Shown: positions 12,389-24,175, counted from the first letter of the stretch. The stretch is DNA of 64,000 nt from Termitomyces sp. T153 (GCA_018296165.2 JACKQL020000042.1:310001-374000), one strand, 5' to 3'. Notes: generated by a model from the sequence alone, not told the origin. Translations and numbers: made by a program.

Positions 12389-13760
12389 ATAAGCAACCGA
12401 TATGCTGCGTCTTCTTCATGCGCCCTTTCCCGTCATCCTCTCTTGCTTAAAGGACAGCTTCTTGACCTATGAATTCTTTACCGGAATTGCTCCTCACGGC
12501 AACACAACTGCTATGAGGGTGTTTCATACATGACTTCAACGGCGTACGAGATGGTTTCAGCATCCCTCCCTCCTACTGGGTCACCTATCAGACTTTCTTG
12601 CTACTGGGTCACCTACCAAACTTTCCTTCATGACTATCACATATTTTCTTTACTTATTGGTATCGCTATCTTGCGGAAGGTATGTATGTGTATTTATATG
12701 TATTATTATCATCTACTTGTTATCCTGTTACGCTTGATGGACGATAAAATTTTTTTCATATGCCCTTTCCATTCATTCATCTTCCTACTCCCATTTCCCC
12801 CCGACTTCCCTATCCATCTCATGGCTTTTCCCTTTCCACCGAACATCACATCCTTTCCATTTATACTCGTTGCTCTCGTTACTCCCTCCCATTATCGGTT
12901 ATGGAGCTCAGATTTCCTGTCGCGCCATCAATTCCCTATCGCTCTCATTACTATCCTTCTCCATCGAATATCACGCCCTTTCCATATATTTTCCTGCAGA
13001 TCTCGTTGCTCTCGTGATACTTACTACTCTTCCTTCCTGTTACAAACTATGCACGTCTGATCTGATCAACTCCCCCTCCTCCTTCCCTATTGCTCCCATT
13101 ACCTCGTGGTGCCTTGCACGCACTTCCTGTCATGTGCCACGAACGACGGAGATCCGAGATCCTGTCTTGCCCATCAAACCCCTCCCCATTGCACCGTTTC
13201 CTTATATCCCTCGCGTGTTACAATCTATTATTTCCCTTGTAACGTTTTGCGTGTTCCAAAGTAAGCAACCTGCATACCATTTGAACGGCCATGCTTGTTA
13301 CATCACTCCTAGAAAATTCCACTGTTTCTTGGCTCCCTCGTTATCATGTACTGCTGTCCCCAGCCTGGTCTTTTCTTTTGTGTTCACAGACTGGTTTTAC
13401 TACGTCCACATGATCATCTCCATTGTCCAATTTCCTCGAAGCTTTCTCAATGACCTATAGCGTTATCCCTGCAATATTTTTGGTGTATGTAGCATACATC
13501 AATCGCCACTATACTTAACCATGAGCTGCCAATCCTGGTCTCAATGCATCTGCATCGCATCTTCTACGAGTCTCAAAGTTCTTGCGAGTTTCACGCTCCG
13601 ACATGTGTTCCAATGTCAGGAAAGAATGACAATGACTTCCTACCTCATTCTAATTATCAATTTTCAACTGAGTCTTGACATCACAAGTTGACGAACCTCC
13701 AGTACTCAATCGGCGCTTCAAAAACAAGTTTGTCATTTATTTCTTCTCAAGAAGGAAGTT
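12389..13760. other. Pyrimidine-rich non-coding stretch with degenerate repeats
   Basis: The plus strand is strongly C/T-biased, most clearly from about 12740 to 13460, and this opens long but meaningless frames. A 27-28-nt tandem pair (TACTGGGTCACCTA..) is at about 12573-12627. A weak repeat of about 125 bp, carrying TCGTTGCTCTCGT (12868 and 12996), can be seen. No gene is supported. Confidence 0.5.
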
Positions 13761-14051
13761 GTATCAGCCGATGGGCTCAATTTAATGCATCATTGTATTG
13801 CAATTAGTACAGGATGGTGATGCATTATTTCCACAAATTAGCATTACAATAAAGTATACATTGTAATGCATTATAAGATTTTTACCAGCCCAGGGATTGA
13901 ATTTTATGAACTTGCACCTCCAGACACCAAAATGTGTTCTTTCAGAGTAATCACCACTGAATCACATAGACTTAGAAATAACAGAAAGGTATTGGGTCAA
14001 GGAGAGCAAGCTCCCCTTGATAAATATCTCCCGGAACCCAAAGCCTATCCA

Positions 14052-14132
14052 TAACCTTAACATAACACTAACATAACCTTAACACAATACTAACATCAAC
14101 ACTAACCAAACACTAACCAGCCTAACTGTGTT
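14052..14132 (+). repeat. AAC-rich simple repeat (CTAACA/CCTTAACA variants)
   Basis: A run of degenerate six- to eight-nt units such as CTTAACA and ACTAACA. It resembles telomere-like sequence superficially but lacks CCCTAA units. Confidence 0.6.
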
Positions 14133-14562
14133 ACTATGTTACTATTTTGATATCTGCCTATGCTATATAACAATAGATAAGCATGCACCTTGATAGATCT
14201 AGTGTAATAAGAAAAATATAGAAAAGTCAAATAACAATGAACCCTTCTACTCAACATAGACATTCACATGATCTGTCCTGGTTTCCAACTCCTGGTGGGT
14301 GTTGCGTGTGATGGCAAAGGAGCATGTAACCTTTTCTGGGATGAGAGCACATAAGAACTGGTGCCTGTTGGTGGCTGGATAATAGAATTTGATACTGAAT
14401 GAATTCTGAGGCAGTAGATGGGCTGGATGGGCTGGATGCACAAGTGACAGTGTGGATGGAGGCAATGAGCATCCTGTAAGTTGACATGAGGACCTTGGCC
14501 TTTTGGATGGTCATGTGTCCCCAATGGATATGTAGACTACTTTTATTATGCTCTCATAATCA

Positions 14563-14640
14563 AGCTTATGGTCTAATGGTTGTAGTGTTATCATGCACTT
14601 TGCAGGCATGCAAGGTCTTTGGTTCAATTCTGGATTGTTG
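14563..14640 (+). repeat. tRNA-derived SINE-like fragment
   Basis: TGGTCTAATGGTTGTAGTG (from about 14569) resembles a tRNA D-arm/A-box. GGTTCAATTC (14621-14630) is a B-box with one CG-to-CA-type change. Between them ATGCACTTTGCAGGCAT gives an imperfect anticodon arm. The acceptor stem is not preserved, so it is not a working tRNA. The spacing and CpG-poor context suggest the head of an old SINE. Confidence 0.45.
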
Positions 14641-14649
14641 TGTTCCTAA

Positions 14650-15520
14650 CTGTAATGCATCACATAATGCATTAATTAACACTCATTGGCATGTATGGTA
14701 ATCACTGCAAAAATGCATCATGTATGTACACTAATTAACACAAACAATGCATCACAACATCACCATCTGGTAGTTGTATGGGTGCAACCCCAACTGCCCT
14801 TGGTATGCATACTCACTAAAAACCTACTCTGAGACATGTTGAGGACTTATCCTCAAAGTTGGTGCCCAATCATGTATAACTTATGTTTGTTCTCTATGCT
14901 GATGTCTAATACTCAGATGACTCAGAACTTTGGTAGGCTCAGCCTGTTTGCTAGCTTCACTCAAGAAACAATAATACTTAATACATATGTGTAGGTGGAT
15001 TCAATTTAAAAAAAGAGGGCATGTACAGATGTCCAATCGAGATCTTCTAACTTCCTTCTTTGATGGCTTATTGCTAAGCTGTGTCTGAATAATCTAGATG
15101 GCAGACAAGTGAGCTCCTCAGAGTCTACCAATGGGCAAGAACAACTGATATATTGGTCATACCTAGATGGCAGACAAGTGAGCTGTGTACTGCTATTAGT
15201 TATATAGTAAGAATACATGGCTATACAAAAAACTCAATTACATCTTTGTTAGCATTATATCAATGTCTACCTCAATTGTCTCAAGCAACCAACCATGAAA
15301 AAAATCTCTTACAGCCTATTCAGCATGTGATTTGAATTCCAACTCTGCAAGATTCTGATCAGTAATATACCACAATAGTAATTTTGGATCATGCCAAGAT
15401 GCAAGTGTGACAATTTTCATTCTCCTTAAGGATGTGTTTCCTTTGGATGTGTTTCCTCTGACTTCTGTGCAACTATGAGTGGCCATATGGCATGCCATAA
15501 GGCTGAATTTCCTTCTACCC
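14650..15520. other. Decayed repeat DNA
   Basis: AT-rich and almost free of CG dinucleotides. Contains a 22-bp direct repeat (CTAGATGGCAGACAAGTGAG..) at 15094-15115 and 15163-15184. No gene is supported. Confidence 0.5.
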
Positions 15521-15529
15521 TTACCTCTG

Positions 15530-16545
15530 CTCCAAAATAGTCTCCTCCCCATGCATCCTGGAGCACAGACAATGAGGCTTGGCTTTTGCAATACCTTCTT
15601 GATCACAAGTCCAAGGCTGGTGATGGCATGTCATTCAAGAAGCCAACATTTACAGCAGCAGCTGCCCATGCCAATGAAATTATTATTAAGGGCAGTCCAA
15701 AGACCTCAGACTCCTGTAAAAACAAGTATTGCAGTGTGAGTAGCTCGAAAATCATCTATTTTCAGCACTATTATTACATTGTCATATTAGCTCAAGATGA
15801 CTTATGAGCTTGTGAATGCTATTTGCAATAACTCAAGTTGGTCTTGGGATGATCAAGGGGGTGTCCAAGTCACCCCAGAAGAGCAAGGAACTTAGGATGC
15901 ATTTGTAGACAAGAGTCCTGGAGCTGAGGCTTTTGCTGATGTTGGCTGGGTTCATTTGGAAGCTTTTGATCAACTTGCTCGTTCTACTACTCATGGGTGC
16001 ACATGTCTATCAGGCCACTCAGGGACTTGCTCCTAGTGATGATGAAGGTGATGGTATGGATTCAGATTCAACACCAGTAGAGGAAGAGGAAAAGTCAGGC
16101 AGTGACAATGACTCTAATGTGCATCACTCTTATGTGTCACTCTTATCCTGATTGTTTTCTAGACCACTTCACCTCCTCCTGTCATTGCTATGCTACTTGT
16201 TTGCAGATGCAGTGCTACCATGACTCCTGCACTACAAAGTCAGAAGTGAACTTGCATTGCTAGTGGTAACCAGAGTCTTTCAGACATTTATTCAAACATG
16301 CACAAGTTCAACCTATTTTTCAGGAGTCATTTGCTCCTTCTCACTCTGGGCTTGAAGCCACACCACATTGCAAGCAGCATGCCATTATCCAAGCTCAGAA
16401 TCTGGAGAAAGATTGGTTATCTAACAAGGACATGGTGACCTTTATTGGACTGCTGAAACAGGATGTTTCTGCAGTTGACAGCTATGCAGTCTTGAAGAAT
16501 GAGGACTTGTGCAAGGAGTGGATTTGATACAAGTTGGAAAAAGAG
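15530..16545 (+). pseudogene. Myb/SANT-like DNA-binding protein, degenerate
   Basis: Three separated blocks read like the agaricomycete Myb/SANT-like family. 15557-15735 gives W..D..WLLQYLLDHK..AGDGMSFK and KTSDSCKNKY. 15790-15995 gives SWSWDDQGGV and FADVGWVHLEAF. 16335-16527 gives AIIQAQNLEKDWL, FIGLLKQDVSAVDSYAVL and KEWI. The second block is cut by TAG at 15893-15895 where a Trp (TGG) is expected, a G-to-A change. Blocks are in different frames or separated by non-coding DNA, so no intact product can be read. Such genes are common in repeat-rich regions of basidiomycetes; a transposon origin is inference. Confidence 0.6.
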
Positions 16546-16549
16546 AATG

Positions 16550-17409
16550 ATTGTGCATTTTATGAATGAAAAAATCTCTACCTTCCAATATATCATTCAT
16601 TTACCAGATCTTCTTGCTCTGCTACAATTGCCTGATAGCTATTCTATATATCTTGAGCAATCTGATCTCAAAGTGCATGCATGAGTTTTTTCAATTGCGT
16701 TTGCAGACCCTTGAGTCAGTAGTCCAAAGATCCAATCTGTGGGTGGTAAAGAGCCAGGCCCAGGATCCAGGAGAACAGGAAGATTGTAGCATTGATTGAA
16801 GTGGAGCCACCTTTCCTACAGAGAACAAGAACAACAAGGAACCACCACTGAGTGATCTGTCACAGACGTCCGTGTGTCCAGAACACAGAGGTACATATGA
16901 TGGCTGCTTTACAAAAGCAAGCAAAAAAGGAATGGACAAGAAGCCTTTCAGTTGTTCTTAGTCTAATGGACCCATCGTGCAACTTACCGCCGTTTCTATG
17001 ACCCTGACTCAAATTTTCCAGATGTTCTGTTGCTTTGTTCGCTTGTTTGCATTGCACTGTGCAGCTATGTAGTCTCATCACATTTTTGACGATTCACTGA
17101 AAGTACAATAAATATCATTGATCTCTGCCAATCAATGGCATAAGTCAACTTTCATGCGTGTTCGGTCTTAACAATCCTTAACTACATCTCCTTCATGGCA
17201 TCAATAACCGCATCCTTTCTGGCAATGCGCCATTTTGAGAACAAAACTTTTCTAGTTCGACGTCTCAAACACGGTCACTTCTTTTTGATCACTGTAAGAG
17301 ATGGGAAAGTCCAAAATGTCTGCTATGCATAGCATACCAGCTCTGAGGTTTCACTTCACATAATAAATTTTTATGCATAAATAGCCTTTATATGTATACT
17401 TTGCTCATA
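16550..17409. other. Decayed repeat DNA grading into kinase 3' flank
   Basis: CpG-poor, gene-fragment-like sequence to about 16850, then ordinary composition (CG present) up to the kinase gene. No supported gene. Confidence 0.4.
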
Positions 17410-18796
17410 TCAAGGTTCGTGACACTTCGATAGAAATACATGATTGATGAATGTCCTCATGTTAGTTGTATGAGTAGGTATGGCAGGTATACCACGTGCC
17501 GTACGAAACAACTGTTTGCTCCAATGTATTGCCGTAGCAAAGATCCCAAGTTGATTGCCAGTACAAATGAAGGGTGAGCGTAGTTTCCTGTTCTTCAGCG
17601 CCAAAACGATTGCATCAAAATGAGACACAACTTCGGACATTTGTGGTTGCTTTAGCGGATCCGTATTGACCATGTCTGTGACGAGCTCACGGAGGAATTC
17701 AAAGCCTTGTGGAGGAGGCCTGGTAGTAACCCCGTCCAGTCCCTGATCTGTCAATCAGAGGCCCACACATTTGATGTTAAAAAATATTATACGCACATCA
17801 AGAAAGTACTGTCTCAGGAAGTTTCCAAGACAATAAATATCCACGGCAAACGGATCGCAAGGAGGGGGGTTAGGTATCAAATGCTCTGGAACAGTCTTGT
17901 CACCACCCCACGGAGGCTGCTCCAGGACAGGTGCATCTTCAAGTCGATAGATTTTGGACAGGCCAAAGTCAATGAAATAGTACTGAATTGATTTTAAGGT
18001 GCGAGATAACATGACCGAAACCCTTCCACTATAATCTCGCTTCATGCTTCTATTTGCTGGGTGAGGTGGAGAGTCGAAAAGACATAGAGAATCAGCCATG
18101 ATATTGTCGGATTTACAATCTCTGAGTTATAGCATAGAGTAAATACTGCAGGACTTGATGACATATGGCAGACGTACCCGTGAACAATATTATTCTCGTG
18201 CAAGTAATTCAAACCCTGGATTACTGATTCAGCCTGACGAACATGGAGTCAAGACTCAGGAAAAACCTCAAATATCTGCTTGCAGAACCAAACAGCCTCC
18301 CCAATGGTCTCGAATGGAGGAGAATCAACTTTGAGAAGAAGTGGCATAATTACAAAAGCTATGTGAGAACCTTCGGGTGAGTCGATGATTTCCACAACCG
18401 GAATGCAATGATTCCGCGGATTCGAGGGAAAGGCTACGGAGGTCAAATGTCTGACGATGGATATCTCATGAGCATGTTTGTCGAGGTCGAGCCGTTTCAA
18501 GACTACGAGAGTACCGTCAGCGCGGGTTGCATCCAAAGCTTGACCATACTACACAAGAAGGCATTAATGAATCAGCATCGTTTGTAGCAGACAGAGCTCA
18601 CAGGTATATGATGTCCATCTTCACATTCTCTTGAGCTTTTGGTAGTGTTGAGCCACGAAGGCACCCAGGTTGGATCATATCGTTTCCTGAGTGTGTACCC
18701 GCGTTCTTTGAGAAAATTATAATGGTCGTGCCAGAAGATTTCGGCATTGCTGAGCTCCGCCGCGTTGTACTTCCTGAAGGCGAGAATATCAGCCAT
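17410..18796 (-). CDS. Protein kinase-like protein (agaricomycete-expanded family)
   Basis: Five exons (18602-18796, 18267-18548, 18178-18215, 17797-18121, 17410-17742) keep phase throughout and give 390 residues. Kinase C-lobe features: GLNYLHENNIVH then GDCKSDNIM (catalytic loop, HGD instead of HRD), YFIDFGLSKIY (metal-binding DFG), GGDKTVPEHL (activation-loop/APE region) and DPFAVDIYCLG (F-helix Asp). The N-lobe is short: VVLKRL holds the likely Lys, and a glycine loop is not obvious. The order HGDC..N, DFG, GGDK..PEH is typical of a large kinase-like family in agaricomycetes whose function is mostly unknown. The gene is intact and CpG-normal although decayed repeats lie on both sides. Active kinase or pseudokinase cannot be settled here. 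Confidence 0.8.
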
Positions 18797-19128
18797 CGGT
18801 AGTTAGAGAAAGAGGCAAAGATGATACTGCCTCCATCATCAGACTATTGTAATGGAAGGTACACTGTTATGATTCAAAAAACAGGCACTTACACCTTGTG
18901 ACCATGACAAATGGGCACGCATTTTGCTGAAAGCATCAAGATCGTTGCCTATGGCGATACATTGATTTGAACTTGTGGGAGGTGAATCAGATTGTACATA
19001 GAATGCATGACATTGTTCCTAGTCAGGCATTTTTATCTCTATGTGGTGACAGACATCATTCAAATGCATAAGGCCAGAACATGACATTTACAATCCTCAA
19101 CTCTTTGCCTGATTAAACATTCTATCAT
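18797..19128. other. Divergent intergenic region
   Basis: About 330 bases between two genes transcribed apart. Nothing else recognised. Confidence 0.4.
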
Positions 19129-19907
19129 ATGGAAACTTTCAACATCGTTGTCGGAATATCCTATATCGTCAATTGTGTTACTGGCGCTTGCACCCTGGAA
19201 GTGTTTCGAAAGAACGAGCGTTCGATAATTACCACCCATCTCGATACATCGCAGAAGCAGATATTGATCGCTTTCAAAGACCTTGCAAAATATGCCCGTG
19301 ATCTGGGAATGGATGAGTACCAAGAACTTGAAAAAGACTGTAAAGAGTGAGTCAATTATTTTGGGTTCCTCTGGTTGGCTCACAGGCTCGCGGTATCTGT
19401 TATGAAGTCTACAGGATGAACTTAAGACCAATCTAGTGGCTATCAAGGTTTCAAATGCAGATTACTTTGTCAGGAGAAAGAAGTACAAGCAGCTACTAGA
19501 GGATGCCCAAAGATTGAAGGAGAACACTTACGATGCAATTGTGAAGATCAGAGTGAACATGCATATCATATCGCACAAACCTGATAGTTTCTCACTGGCT
19601 ATAGGGCCGATCTGCAGCTGCCATAGCACAGAGGGAGGCTCTTGAACGCCTAAGAGCGACGCAACGTGAGGATGGTGTGCTTTTATCCTTCAATTGGTCA
19701 TAGGCTAAATGTTGATGATCTTTGTATAGTTGTACAAACAGCTCAGTCTGTGAATGGCCGAGGTATGACTAGTTGACTTTTGAGTCTCTTTGGTAATGCT
19801 TTGGGCTAGCTGTTGATACACCCACGACAGAGAAAGACTCGAATGAGCAAAACCCGTTCTCCGACGAAGCAATTGTTGCATGGCAAGGTCACAAACATAG
19901 TGCTTGA
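19129..19907 (+). CDS. Predicted small coiled-coil protein, family unknown
   Basis: Five exons (19129-19346, 19408-19552, 19605-19674, 19730-19762, 19810-19907) join in phase with GT-AG borders to give 187 residues. Residues about 30-150 are charged and helix-prone: QKQILIAFKDLAKYARDLG, DYFVRRKKYKQLLEDAQRL and AQREALERLRAT. The N-terminus is hydrophobic (FNIVVGISYIVNCV) and could be a membrane anchor or an upstream mis-join. No domain was recognised. It starts about 330 bp from the kinase gene and is divergent from it. The join rests on phase and splice consensus only, and an upstream exon is possible. Confidence 0.45.
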
Positions 19908-20970
19908 GCATCATTAGATGCTGGCAGGCATGCCTATCACAAAGCTCAGACATTGGCAAAGCTGGCAAGGTCCTTTATATGTATATTAGAATATTGTGTC
20001 GTTGTTCTTATATTCAAGCATCACAACATCAATGACAGTGCTGCGTTTCATAGAAGAATGTGTGTCTACTTATCTGAAACTTAAACTAAATATTTTGACA
20101 AAGGTGTGGTGTTGGAAGGTGGCACGCCTACACTAGGACTGGACCAACAGAACAACAAGACCTTGCTGTATTCTAATAGCGAGAGTTAGACAGTGCACGT
20201 ACGTACGAGTGATTCGGAGGGAAAAGGAACCAAGCAAAAACTAGAAAAAGGAAGTGATTGTGGTGCTTTAAATGGGAGCAAAGGGTTCCAAACAAATGTC
20301 AAATGTCCGTATATAGGAGTCATAATTCCAGGATTGCAGGTGTTGGGGGTTTGGTACACAGCAAAAGACCAGGAATTCTCAAAATCAGATGATTTGATGT
20401 GATTTCTTAGAGATATTTCCGTTTTCCTTGGATGTGTTTTCCCTCCTTCAAAACTTGACATATTGCCAAACTCTATTTTAATACACAAGCCATATAGATT
20501 TTGAATTGCACAGACATGTGAGACTAAGTCCGGCTAGTGCAAACATATGTGTGCATGCTGGCATGTGGGTGCATTTATGCACATATGTTCTTTCCCCTGA
20601 AACTTTCTATACATGCCAGGTGCTGCTCCCCTATACAAATGCCACTGGTATTGTGTGAACTCATGCAATATATCGGGATTGGAAGTTGATAGGAGTAAAA
20701 TGAGGTTTAACTAATGAACATAGTTCAATGAAAAATAGACCAAAGAAACAACTTGAGACATCATGATCTACTACTAGAGAAATGTCAGTTGAGGAAGTCA
20801 GTGAGATGGAAGTTCCCTTGGGGACTACTTTTTCCTCTTCTAGCTGCAACTCAGGTTCCAAAGTCTACAAAGTAGACGAGGTTTTTCTACTTGATTATGT
20901 GCTGAAAAATGTCTGCAATTTTTGTTCCCACATGATCAATATACCACGTGATATCTACCTGCTACCCTCT
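19908..20970. other. Intergenic, sliding into repeat DNA
   Basis: No supported gene. CG dinucleotides become rare from about 20450. Confidence 0.35.
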
Positions 20971-21233
20971 TGCTCCCTTCCGGCTATCTTTTCTGGCTAT
21001 TTTTTCTGGCTAATGTTGTTGCCCGCACTTTTTGCTATCTTTTTCAGCTAATGTTGTTGTCTGCACTTTTTGCTCCCTTCCGGCTATCTTTTCTGGCTAA
21101 CATTGTTGTCTGCACTTTTTGCTCCCTTCTGGCTATCTTTTCTGGCTAACGTTGCTATCTGCACTTTTTGCTCCCTTCCAGCTATCTTTTCCAGCGAATG
21201 TTGTTACCCACACTTTTTGCTCCCTTTCAGCTT
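20971..21233 (+). repeat. About 50-bp minisatellite, about five degenerate units
   Basis: The unit is TGCTCCCTTCCGGCTATCTT then TTCTGGCTAACATTGTTGTC then TGCACTTTTT. Copies differ by point changes, largely C/T and G/A, and one is shortened. It is followed by a T-rich tract to about 21370. Confidence 0.75.
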
Positions 21234-21414
21234 TGTTGTCCCTCTTTTTATGTTTTTCCTTTTTTTCTTTTCTTCTCTTTTTTTGATTTTATTTTATTTT
21301 ATTTTTTTATTTTTCTTCTTTTCTTCTTTTTGTTTTTTATATCTTTTGTCTTCATATATTTTATATTTGCATTTTTTGACATGACTTCATGTTCTTCTAT
21401 CTATTGCACTATAT

Positions 21415-22578
21415 TGTCATGACCTGTTACCAGAACCCCAGACCTCATTTCCAGCCACCTTGCTTCCCTGGAGTTCACCCCAATCCCCCCCTTCAACTTC
21501 CCCCAATCTTTGCCCACTCATGTCACCCACTCCAGGTAACTCTGACACTTCCCCAGCAAACCCTCACAGCCCCCTGGCTAACTCTGATGCCTTCCCTGCA
21601 GCTGTCAATGCTTCCCCTGACTCTCCTGAGCCCCTGGGACCCTCCCCCACTGTTCCTGACTCCAGCGTGCATCACCAACTCATCTCCCTAGTTTGCCCAA
21701 CCAACCCTGGAGCATCACAACGACCCCAGGATGGCCTGTGTCCTCAACTGATCCCATCAAAATATCACTGCAGCCCCTCCCCTGATCACAACCAACACCC
21801 ATTGACTCTGTGCAGTTCCATTGAGCCCTGCTGCCACACCCACCATCCCCCTGGAGCTCTCCAGTAGTCAGTATATAAGTTGTAGAGTAGCACCTTGTAC
21901 TCTAGTCTTGATATTACCAATTGCTTAATGTTACCTATGATCTGATTGTTTCCATCTCATGTTTTGTGTTCCATGTTATGTTTTCTCTTCTCTATCTCCC
22001 AGTCTTATCTCAGCCTCCCAGTCTTGTCTCATCTCTATTTTCATTATTGTTCTCATTATTGTTTCATACCTCTGCTTGAATCTATTTTCATTCTCATCTC
22101 AATCTTGTCTTGACTCTGTCTCATCTTGTTTGACTCTGTTTCCATTATTGTGCTCAAGTCCTTTCAACCTTTATGCCTTTACAACCTCTGTGCATACAAT
22201 TACAAACTCTGACATTCTTTAAACCATCTCCAGACCTTGCTACAAGCTTGGTTCCAGAGCCCATCAACTTCCATTGATCCCCCATCAAGCTCTGGCTCCA
22301 CTCCCATCACTTGCATAGCCTCTGCTTACCCTGCACCTCAATATTTGCTTCCGGACTTGTACCTGGTGCCCCATCAAGTCTGACCACTCCCCCACAACTT
22401 GTCCTAGACTTCTCCAGACCCTCCCAGACTTGTTTGGATCACTCCCTATTGCTTACCCTCACAAGTTCCCCATGCATAGACCCTCTCTAAATGCAGAGTT
22501 ATCAGTGCAGGGAATCATGTCTGCCTAGTAAGGATTTGCCTAGTGTAGCTGAGCCCCCATGGTCAGCAGAACCTGACA
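21415..22578 (+). mobile_element. Solo LTR (family with TGTCA..TGACA ends), CpG-depleted
   Basis: Starts TGTCATGACCTG and ends AGCAGAACCTGACA. It is flanked by TATAT on both sides (21410-21414 and 22579-22583), a 5-bp target-site duplication as left by LTR retrotransposons. A promoter-like TATA (AGTATATAAGTT, about 21870) precedes a CTAGTCTTGATATTAC block that is conserved in the copy at 59610-60775. No internal gag/pol region is next to it, so it is a solo LTR. CG dinucleotides are almost absent compared with the 59610 copy. Confidence 0.8.
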
Positions 22579-22672
22579 TATATATGTTCACTGATTTGCA
22601 TTTAATGATTTGGAGGGTATGGCTGGATTCAAGGTCTATCTTATCATCTGTATGGCTTTTGTCAATCTGTAT

Positions 22673-22965
22673 CTATGTTGTGGAACAATTTTGTTCCAAC
22701 ATCTAATCATGTAATATTCTCATATGCTAATCATGGGCATGTGATTGAACTTTTATGACTCTCCTATTCATATTACTATATTAATATTTTGATGTCTATC
22801 TATGCTAAATGGAAGCTGAGATCACATCCACATATACACCATGATAGACCTAGTGAATAAAGAATAAAATATATATGTTGTGTAACAATCTTTGTTCCAA
22901 CAACTGATTGTGTAATCTTCTCATGTGCTAAGTATGGTGTGAGATTGAACTTATGCACCTATTCA
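22673..22965 (+). repeat. Pair of diverged direct repeats of about 90 bp
   Basis: Positions about 22676-22760 and 22875-22960 share TGTTGTG.AACAAT..TTGTTCCAACA, then TAAT.TTCTCAT.TGCTAA and GATTGAACTT. They are probably fragments of an older element and are CpG-poor. Confidence 0.55.
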
Positions 22966-23206
22966 GCATGAACAGTCAATCTTACACTGTATCTGACCCT
23001 CACTGTATTTGTGTTGTTCATAGTTTGTATTTTGGATCTCTTGTATTGATTGTCTCATAGTAGTGTATTGTACTATTTGTTGTATGTGTTATTCTACATC
23101 CATTCCCTGCTGGTTTCCAGTAACAATATCCCTCAGCTTCCTCTTTAATTTCCTCCCTTTGTTACCTTCAGTTTGTTTGTTTATGTTCTGTCATCTGAAT
23201 CAATTT

Positions 23207-24175
23207 TTATGTCCAATCTCCATCTCTCAATGAGCTCACCTGACTGAAGTTCTTGTTGATGAGTGTGATAGATCTCAACATCAGAAGCATTTTCAATCTA
23301 CCCCCCATCAGGTTAATGACTTGAAACAATATCTGAATGGACACCAGGTCTCCTGTGCAGAATCTCTCTGGCTTGCAGTTCTTGTAGCTTAAGTGTATCA
23401 TCAGTTCAAAATCTCATTCATTGAGCTAAATATTCCATACATCCTCTTGTCATCTTCTCCTGTTTTAGCTTTGGAATACTGGATGATATTGTCTTTGGAT
23501 ATAATGAACCCTTTTGGTAGTATCTTGTCTATGAGCTTGTGCAGATCCAATTCCTTGGCTATTGGCTGATGCATCTCGTCTATTGCCGCTTCTGCCTTTG
23601 GTGTAAATATACAATTTGATGCATTGATGAACTTGTCCTCCTGTCCATCATAGGCATCCATCCAACATTTGAATTGACCTTCTGAAAATTCATGGTTGAA
23701 TGAATCACATACAATGCCAGCACTTTTTATCACATTGTCAAAATGTTTTGTGTCTAGCCCATCTAACTTGACTGACTGACTGAAAGAGGTTCAATTAGTG
23801 ATCATTTAGAAAATTTCTGGTGACATACAGATTCTCCATGTCAGTCTTGTGGAAAGAATCTTATAAGGGTCTTCCAATTCTTGCATGCACCACCTTTGCT
23901 GTATCTTGATGTATCATCTGTCAATGTTCATATCAATGATAGCATATGTATATCCGCTGTTGACACATTGAAAACATATGTGTATAAGTTAAAGGGTGTG
24001 GTGTATTACAGCAATAACCACTTCACAAGCAGGTATATAGATAAGAACAATGATGTATTGTACCATGATGGACTGACAGGACACCAAATGATCAAATATA
24101 ATGGACCATTAGATATGTCTGTATCTGGAACTAAGATAGCTACATTGGCTATATATGTATGTTTGGACTGAATAT
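23207..24175. pseudogene. Transposon-type ORF remnants on both strands
   Basis: Minus-strand frame 23401-23733 (110 residues, with QYSKAKTGEDDKR) and plus-strand frame 23881-24171 (96 residues, with LKGVVYYSNNHFTSRYIDK and YHDGLTG) are coding-like but isolated and CpG-poor. The plus frame resembles segments of long ORFs found in agaricomycete DNA transposons; I could not name the family. No intact gene can be built. Confidence 0.35.

Noticed and set aside
12530..13460. Long plus-strand frames of 176 and 196 residues
   Set aside because: They are produced by the pyrimidine-biased tract, which has few stop codons; composition is Phe/Leu/Pro/Ser-rich with no domain, and overlapping frames are equally open.
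14052..14132. Interstitial telomere
   Set aside because: The units are ACTAACA/CTTAACA variants, not CCCTAA, and too degenerate.
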